A stretch of DNA of 64,000 nt from Lamellibrachia columna (Eukaryota > Annelida > Polychaeta > Sabellida > Siboglinidae). This document shows, piece by piece, positions 52,401 to 61,400 of the stretch (within the stretch, counting starts at the first letter, position 1; every line of letters begins with the position of its first letter). The position numbers and the translations under genes were made by a program. The notes beneath the pieces are model-generated. The model was not told the origin of the DNA and made no database searches. It saw nothing but the letters and a program-made list of their open reading frames with translations. The stretch spans positions 47,697,577 through 47,761,576 of the forward strand of contig OY759274.1 of NCBI GenBank assembly GCA_963662155.1, read 5' to 3'.

Positions 52401-55400
52401 AAAATGGTAATTCATTCAAAATACAACATTTGTAAAACATAATTGCTACAAAAAAGGATATAATATGGAATTTACTTATACATTTGTAAAGAAATAACTT
52501 AAAACTGTAAAATAAAGTATCGGCTAAATACTGTGTAAACACTGTATAACAAATATAGAAAGTATTTTAAATACCTTTGAAGTCTTCACATTTGTCCCAT
52601 TCCAACTGTAGTTGTATATGCATTTGGATGAAGTATTTGCATTAGATACTTTCAAATGTATTCACTCATCATGGTATTTTTCTTTAAATTACAAATTGTC
52701 ATACCATATAAACAAGAATAAAATTACAAACATATTCTTGCTATCAATGATTGATATATATATGTAAGACGATTGTTTATATCTACAGTGATACATATAT
52801 AATGTCAATGTACCTAGGGGCTCGGTGCTGGCAAAGACAAATTGTCTACTTTGCATGTGTATTTATTCAACATTAAATGTCAAAATCCGAATATGTGTGT
52901 GTGAATATAATTTATGATCGAATCTCATGAACCATTGGCACCAGGCATGGGTTAATTTTAATTGAATTAACTAAATTAAGTTAATTAAATTAATTAACTT
53001 TTCCAGAAAGTCTAATTTGATTTAATTAATTAACTTTACAAAAAGGGGTTAATTTAATTGACACATTCCCAATTAATGCTCAATTAAGTGTTCATTTAAC
53101 AGTTGATATTACAGGATAGGTCACAGCCCTGTTATCCAGGCATTTCCAGAAGGCCTGCAGTCACTAGCTTGAAAGAGGGAATGTGTGAATGGGAGGGATG
53201 ACATCACAGAGCACAGAGACATGTCAACTGAGGTGGGCTGGTCATTCAGGCACCTGTGAATTGGAGTGAAGGCCTAGACAATAGAATGTCCTCTGGTAAA
53301 TCTCTCTTTAAAGTAAACATCTGGGGCTGGCTGTGTGTGTGCATGCTTGCGAGCGTGCATGCATGCGTGCGTGTGTGGCTGGTTGGGTGTACATATAACC
53401 ATTAATGGGGAGATGTAGAGATAGTAACATAACTTCAGTTTGGGATATTTTTATAGTGCCAACTTAAATTAAAAACATGCCAGTTCTAGTGATGCATAAA
53501 AATGCTGTATACATATTTAAATGCTAGTGTGTAAAGGGGAACCTAATGATTTAGTATAAAAACACTGCATAAATAAGTTGATGCATAGAAATTATGTAAT
53601 ATGTAATTGCCCGGTTTTGTTAATTTAGTGGTTGAATATAGGAGGAAACCCTACATCTGCAAATCTTCAGCCACAACTTTTTTTTAACAATATCTACAAC
53701 TTTTAAAATGTGATCAAATGCCCCATGTAATATTGTATGAGCAAATCTTTTTTCAACAAAGTTACAAAGCACATTACCAGTAGAAGTCTTTAGAACTGTT
53801 TTAAATGATGTGTAAACATTTCTACCAACACGATTTAATTGTTAATTTAATTAAAATTAATTGTTAATTTAATTTAACTGAAGAGCTTAGAAGGTTAATT
53901 TAATTTAATTGACCAGAGAAATATGTGAGCTTAATTTAATTTGAGAATTTCTCAGTTAACTGTAATTTAATTAATTAAGTTTTCAAGTTAATTCCCCCAT
54001 GCCTGATTGGCACACAGTGTTCGAGGGTCCTGTTCATGGAAAAAGGTGTTTAGAGGCTATCCCTGCTGTTGCACAGATAGAGCAGACCAAGCACTTCCAT
54101 GCCATGTACAAGTTTCCACACATGTGACAAATATTGTGGGCGGTACGATTTAATAAATGGTTCATTTGCCCTTTTCGCTGTTTTTTTCTGACATTTTATC
54201 AAAACTTACCTACCTGTAAGAACTGCATACCCATACAAATGTCGCTACGAATGAACTAAAAAAGTTTTAAGGATTTCTATGGTACAAAACTTAGACAATG
54301 AGCCCAACTGTGATTATGGAGTATGTAATGTCTGTACCAAAATAAAAAAGGAACTAAAAGTCAGTTGTGGTCAACAAAAGCTTCTGCCTCACGAATCCAT
54401 TAAGAACACTCATAATTACAAAGGGTTATGGCGATATTTTATTATAACCAGGCACTACTGGTAAGGTGTCTTTTTAATAGAATGATACATTTCTGGACAC
54501 ATTTTTTTCTGAGTTAGAGACTTAATTTCATGATTTCTGCCTCATGAATTATCTGTCTCACGTCTCACGAATCCCAAGTACAGTGTATTTGAATAAGTGT
54601 CCACACACCCCATGATACTGCACTGGAAGGACCACGAATTAAACATCCATTGTTACAAGCTGTAAATGTTGTTCCTATGTAAGTCCCGTCAGCTTAGTGG
54701 AATGAAACCACACTGTTGCAATGACACATTCATTTCTAAAGAAGGTCATACCACAAAAAGTAGAAACCTGTCACACAACATATCAGAATGAGCTGTTGTA
54801 ATAAAACCACAGGAGGGAGTTTGTATGTCTCCTACATCTACTTGGAAAGAAGGCATGGCAAAGGCAGGACACCAATAAAGTGTTCAGAAATGATGCCGTA
54901 GAGCAGTGTATGACCTTCACTAAAAATGTTGCTGGAGAGCAGGACCAACAACTTTCAAATGTTGCTGGAGAGCAGGACCAACAACTTTCAAATGTTGCTG
55001 GAGAGCAGGACCAACAACTTTCAAATGTTGCTGGAGAGCAGGACCAACAACTTTCAAATGTTGCTGGAGAGCAGGACCAACAACTTTCAAATGTTGCTGG
55101 AGAGCAGGATCAACAACTTTCAAATGTTGCTGGAGAGCAGGACCAACAACTTTCCTCCTGAAAAGTTGCTTGCCTAAAAATTTTTTAAGAACATTTATTA
55201 AAACGTAAAACATGATAAAATATAATAATTGAAATATTGTATCTTCATTTGGTTTTTATTTACTGTTTACATGTTAGAGTCGATAGTTTATAAATGTGCG
55301 GCAATCTCCTCCAAACCCTCACTAGTCCCATCCATAGGTAGCTACCAGCTGGTCCTCATCCCGAGGTTGTTCAACTGCCCATGTAGCAACATGTAGTGAG

Positions 55401-58400
55401 AGGTAGCTATCAGCTGGTCCTCATCCCGAGGTTGTTCAACTGCCCATGTAGCAACATGTAGTGAGAGGTAGCTATCAGCTGGTCCTCATCCCGAGGTTGT
55501 TCAACTGCCCATGTGGCAACATGTAGTGAGAGGTAGCTATCAGCTGGTCCTCCATCGGGTCTACCAGCTGGTCCTCATCCCGAGGTTGTTCAACTCCCCA
55601 TGTAGCAACATGTAGTGAGAGGTAGCTATCAGCTGGTCCTCCATCGGGTCTACCAGCTGGTCCTCATCCCGAGGTTGTTCAACTGCCCATGTAGCAACAT
55701 GTAGTGAGAGGTAGCTACCAGCTGGTCCTCCATTGGGTCTACCAGCTGGTCCTCATCCCGAGGTTGTTCAACTGCCCATGTAGCAACATGTAGTGAGAGG
55801 TAGCTACCAGCTGGTCCTCATCCCGAGGTTGTTCAACTGCCCATGTAGCAACATGTAGTGAGAGGTAGCTACCAGCTGGTCCTCATCCCGAGGTTGTTCA
55901 ACTGCCCATGTAGCAACATGTAGTGAGAGGTAGCTACCAGCTGGTCCTCATCCCGAGGTTGTTCAACTGCCCATGTAGCAACATGTAGTGAGAGGTAGCT
56001 ACCAGCTGGTCCTCCATCGGGTCTACCAGCTGGTCCTCATCCCGAGGTTGTTCAACTGCCCATGTAGCAACATGTAGTGAGAGGTAGCTACCAGCTGGTC
56101 CTCATCCCGAGGTTGTTCAACTGCCCATGTAGCAACATGTAGTGAGAGGTAGCTACCAGCTGGTCCTTATCCCGAGGTTGTTCAACTGCCCATGTAGCAA
56201 CATGTAGTGAGAGGTAGCTACCAGCTGGTCCTCATCCCGAGGTTGTTCAACTGCCCATGTAGCAACATGTAGTGAGAGGTAGCTACCAGCTGGTCCTCCA
56301 TCGGGTCTACCAGCTGGTCCTCATCCCGAGGTTGTTCAACTGCCCATGTAGCAACATGTAGTGAGAGGTAGCTACCAGCTGGTCCTCATCCCGAGGATGT
56401 TCAACTGCCCATGTAGCAACATGTAGTGAGAGGTAGCTACCAGCTGGTCCTCATCCCGAGGTTGTTCAACTGCCCATGTAGCAACATGTAGTGAGAGGTA
56501 GCTACCAGCTGGTCCTCATCCCGAGGTTGTTCAACTGCCCATGTAGCAACATGTAGTGAGAGGTAGCTACCAGCTGGTCCTCATCCCGAGGTTGTTCAAC
56601 TGCCCATGTAGCAACATGTAGTGAGAGGTAGCTACCAGCTGGTCCTCATCCCGAGGTTGTTCAACTGCCCATGTAGCAACATGTAGTGAGAGGTAGCTAC
56701 CAGCTGGTCCTCATCCCAAGGTTGTTCAACTGCCCATGTAGCAACATGTAGTGAGAGGTAGCTACCAGCTGGTCCTCATCCCGAGGTTGTTCAACTGCCC
56801 ATGTAGCAACATGTAGTGAGAGGTAGCTATCAGCTGGTCCTCATCCCGAGGTTGTTCAACTGCCCATGTAGCAACATGTAGTGAGAGGTAGCTATCAGCT
56901 GGTCCTCCATTGGGTCTCGTGATGTTTGTCTTTTCTGGCTATTTCTACTTCACGATTCATGTTTGCTATTTTTCACTGGACATTTAATACATTGGGTATG
57001 ACAATCAATATAATACATTGGGTATGACAATCAATATAATACATTGGGTATGACAATCAATATAATACATTGGGTATGACAATCAAATTTACACTCCCAC
57101 AATCCGCTATATTTACTTATACAATTCAATGGTCGCAATATTTGTTTGCACTGTTTTCTTTTGGTGGTATTTGAAAGGATGTCCTTTATTAAATGTCCAG
57201 TTGGTAAACTATTAGCTTAACCATCTTGATCCCTGACAAATATGAAAACAAATTTTCTAGGTGTTTTGATAGCACCAATATGTTATCTATTAGTTTTAGT
57301 AATCAAATTATAAATTAATGGTATTCATTAAACAAACATTGAAAGTAAACATATTGTTAGGATTTATGACTGACTACTGCCACTCACCTGTTCCTCCAGT
57401 AGAAACAAGACTAGTGACTTGACTGACTACTGCCACTCACCTGTTCCTCCAGTAGAAACAAGACTGGTGACTTGACTGACTACTGCCACTCACCTGTTCC
57501 TCCAGTAGAAACAAGACTGGTGACTTGACTGACTACAGCCACTCACCTGTTCCTCCAGTAGCAACAAGACTGGTGACTTGACTGACTACTGCCACTCACC
57601 TGTTCCTCCAGTAGAAACAAGACTAGTGACTTGACTGACTACTGCCACTCACCTGTTCCTCCAGTAGCAACAAGACTGGTGACTTGACTGATTACTGCCA
57701 CTCACCCATTCCTCCAGTAGCAACAACACTGGTGTCTGCATAGCTGCCAACCTTTTGAAACCCAAAAACGGAATATTTGGCAGGGGGTGGGTTTGGAAGC
57801 GGGGGTCAGGGGGCAGTCCCCATAAGCTGAAAAAAAATGCCATTTACAACACTCAAGATTCAATTTCCTGATACCTTTTACTAACTCAAAGAATGCATAC
57901 AATTCAAATGAACATTCAATAAAACAGTCTTTTTGACAGGCTAAAACAGTAATTTTCGGCGTGTTCTTAACTGCACACAATTCCTCAGCTTTTTAATTCT
58001 GTGTATGTTTTGAAGACTTTGCATGCTGCATTACGTCGTTCTGCCCTCCATGGGAAATGTTGGTATCACAGCGACAGACCGTGCAAAATGTGTAGCTATC
58101 GCCGAGTCGTGATGTTTGCATGAACGCAAAATCTGTCTTGTACCACACAAGGAACCGCTGTTTTTGCAGCACTTGTCTAGAATCCGGGCCCACCTCAATT
58201 GTACGATTGATGTCCAGAAGCCATGCACAATGCATACTGAACTACAGAACATGTAAATTATTAAACATGTTTTGCGTAAAAACACATTTAATCGCCTTTT
58301 TCGAAGCTCAAATTTGCATATTTAACCTGCATTGAGTACCATATTGCTCCCTTTATTCGCAAGATGGCGATACTTAAAGCAAGGTAAATATGTGAATTCA

Positions 58401-61400
58401 AGCATCGATAAAGGTGATTAAGTGTTTTTACGCACAACATGGTTAATAATTTACATATCCCGTAGTTCAGTATGCATTGTGCATGGTTACTATATATATT
58501 ATGTCATAACGGCAACATTGAGGTAACGCCTTAACTCACTATCAGTGTCGCCATCTTGCGAATAAAAGGGGCAAGATGACGCTCAGTGCACTGTAGGTTA
58601 AATATGCGAATTCTAGCTTCAAAAAAGGCAATTAACTGTGTTCTTGTGTACAACATGTTTAATAATTTACATGTTCCGTAGTTCAGTATGCATTGTGCGT
58701 GCATGGTGCATGGTTAATGTACAAACTGCATGTTAATAATGGCAAAATTGAGGTGGGCCCGGATTCTAGACAAGTGCCGTTTTTGTTTTTTGGCCATTTT
58801 TGTTTGTTGACGATCGAAAACTCAGTACTGCTCTCACACTGTGAGTGCTCGATCAACAAAGAATCTGCATTGTAGAATACGGATTGGAGAAAAAATGACC
58901 GAATAAAAATTATTGAGCAGAATTTTTAAGAAAATGGGATATGATCGGCAGATTCGTATTTCCGTATTCAGACTTTGAAAACAGAAAGAATGCTATGCAC
59001 TCACTTGTTCCTCCAGTAGAAACAAGACTGATGACTTGACTGACTATTGCCACTCACCTGTTCCTCTAGTAGAAACAAGACTGATGACTTGACTGACTAT
59101 TGCCACTCACCTGTTCCTCTAGTAGAAACAAGACTGATGACTTGACTGACTATTGCCACTCAACTGTTCCTCTAGTAGAAACAAGACTGATGACTTGACT
59201 GACTATTGCCACTCACCTGTTCCTCTAGTAGAAACAAGACTCATGACTTGACTGACTATTGCCACTCACCTGTTCCTTCAGTAGAAACAAGACTGATGAC
59301 TTAACTGACTATTGCCACTCACCTGTTCCTCTAGTAGGTTCTCACAGGCTTCGTGCAAGGCGTTAGTCTTCATTGAAACATTCACATACTTTGACTTGAG
59401 TTCACTGAGGAAATGGAGTGCCTGTGACACTTCACTCACCACAGAGCTGCACTCATCCTGATATGCCTTCAAGTCATCCATATATTCTCTGTATCACACA
59501 CACAGCAATATTAATCTGGATTTAATGTTTCCAAGTACATCACCAGCTTCCATAAGCTTATAGGAATTTTACTTAACTCAGCACAATCTGACGATGAAAG
59601 ATGAAAAGACTGATAGTCATGTTATCTATAAAATGAGGCACTAAGAAGGGAAACAGTGTGGAACCGTCTGTCATAGTGAGACACTAAGAAGGGAAACAGT
59701 GTGGAACCGTCTGTCATAGTGAGACACTAAGAAGGGAAACAGTGTGGAACCGTCTGTCATAGTGAGACACTAAGAAGGGAAACAGTGTGGAACCGTCTGT
59801 CATAGTGAGACACTAAGAAGGGAAACAGTGTGGAACCGTCTGTCATAGTGAGGCACTAAGAAGGGAAACAGTGTGGAACCGTCTGTCATAGTGAGACACT
59901 AAGAAGGGAAACAGTGTGGAACCGTCTGTCATAGTGAGACACTAAGAAGGGAAACAGTGTGGAACCGTCTGTCATAGTGAGACACTAAGAAGGGAAACAG
60001 TGTGGAACCGTCTGTCATAGTGAGACACTAAGAAGGGAAACAGTGTGGAACCGTCTGTCATAGTGAGGCACTAAGAAGGGAAACAGTGTGGAACCGTCTG
60101 TCATAGTGAGACACTAAGAAGGGAAACAGTGTGGAACCGTCTGTCATAGTGAGACACTAAGAAGGGAAACAGTGTGGAACCGTCTGTCATAGTGAGACAC
60201 TAAGAAGGGAAACAGTGTGGAACCGTCTGTCATAGTGAGGCACTAAGAAGGGAAACAGTGTGGAACCGTCTATCATAGTGAGACAGTGACAGTCAGCACA
60301 CCAACACATCTGTACCAACCTACAGTTGCAGCTACAGAGATTACATGTTGAGAGCAAGAGGAGAACACTCTTGGAGAACTACACAATGACTCTTACATGT
60401 TTCATAATTTAGCAGTAAATTTATAGTTACACATCAACAATTTAAATTGAAAACTACCAAATTTTAGCAGATTTATGTAGCACAGCAGAGGGTTGGCTGA
60501 AGCCAAGGTTATGTGCAACGGTGCAATAACATTGGCTGAAGCCAAGGTTATGTGCAACAGTGCAATAAATTCACAGAAAACATTATCCTTTTCAAGCAAA
60601 CATTCAAAGCTATCATTCGTAAGTTAAGACGATTTTGCCTCATTACAACGGTTAGTGCCTAACTGGTAAATGCCATCAAGTACAGCGCCTCAATACCCGG
60701 CTCTTCTGCCTCTTGTGCCAAGAGTATGAAGACCAAAAGGCACTGCTCTTCCATGTTAAGGTCTGTTGGCTCTCACTGGGAACGTTGGCAAGAAACAGTC
60801 CTGAAAATTTGTAGAGAAACTCTCGGATAAAGGTGGCTCTTGAAGCTGGTGTGCTTGAATGACAAAGTTTTCTATGTGAATTCGCTTAACAAGTCACACC
60901 AAGGTTGGTTCATCAACTTGTCAAAGCACACCTGCCTTCCATGCAGAAGGAGTTTCAGACATACTTCCCAGATCTGAGTGCGCTGGATTCAAATTTCAAC
61001 TGTTCAGTGTGGAGGTGCAATCTCTCTCAAACGGTATGCAGGAGAACTTTTTGGAGTTTGTGATGCATGAGTTTCATAATTAATTTAAAGAAACAAAATA
61101 TATTGATTTATCATTTACATTTGTAGTTGTTTACTGTTTGCAGAAAATGCATTTGTTTGTAATTAAAACCGAGACAGTCTATAGATTATATTTGACTTCA
61201 GTCATGAACTATGCATAGTTTGGATGTTGGTGCAGACCTGTGTTGAAACTGTTCTTCTTCTTCAATTTTCTCTTCCACTTCAGAAAACCAGAGAAAGAAC
61301 TACAACACAAAATACACAGAATTCTTCTGAATATTTAATGCTGAGATCTCTATGAATAAAGTGATACGCTGTGCTGAAATATGCCAATACAATAATAGCC

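Larger units (their letters stand above)
51998..59322 (-). other. COG3: COG3 intron C/D (7.3 kb)
   Basis: Holds two halves of the donor-derived 53-bp array split by a fold-back element, the 65-bp and 33-bp arrays, a hAT insertion with exact target duplication, and a mariner/Tigger-like end. Unassigned, AT-rich single-copy sequence lies at 52410-52930, 54014-54925 and 57086-57372. The short frame 54279-54464 ([20 protein letters not shown]...) is probably chance or a transposon scrap. Confidence 0.8.
59489..61237 (-). other. COG3: COG3 intron B/C (1.75 kb)
   Basis: Contains a 43-bp array, a two-copy 56-bp duplication and a plus-strand hAT transposase fossil. The remainder has no visible feature. 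Confidence 0.8.

Noticed and set aside
57739..58997. 8-bp target duplication at the fold-back element
   Set aside because: Flanking octamers GGTGTCTG and CACTCACT do not match; the array context proves insertion but not the class.
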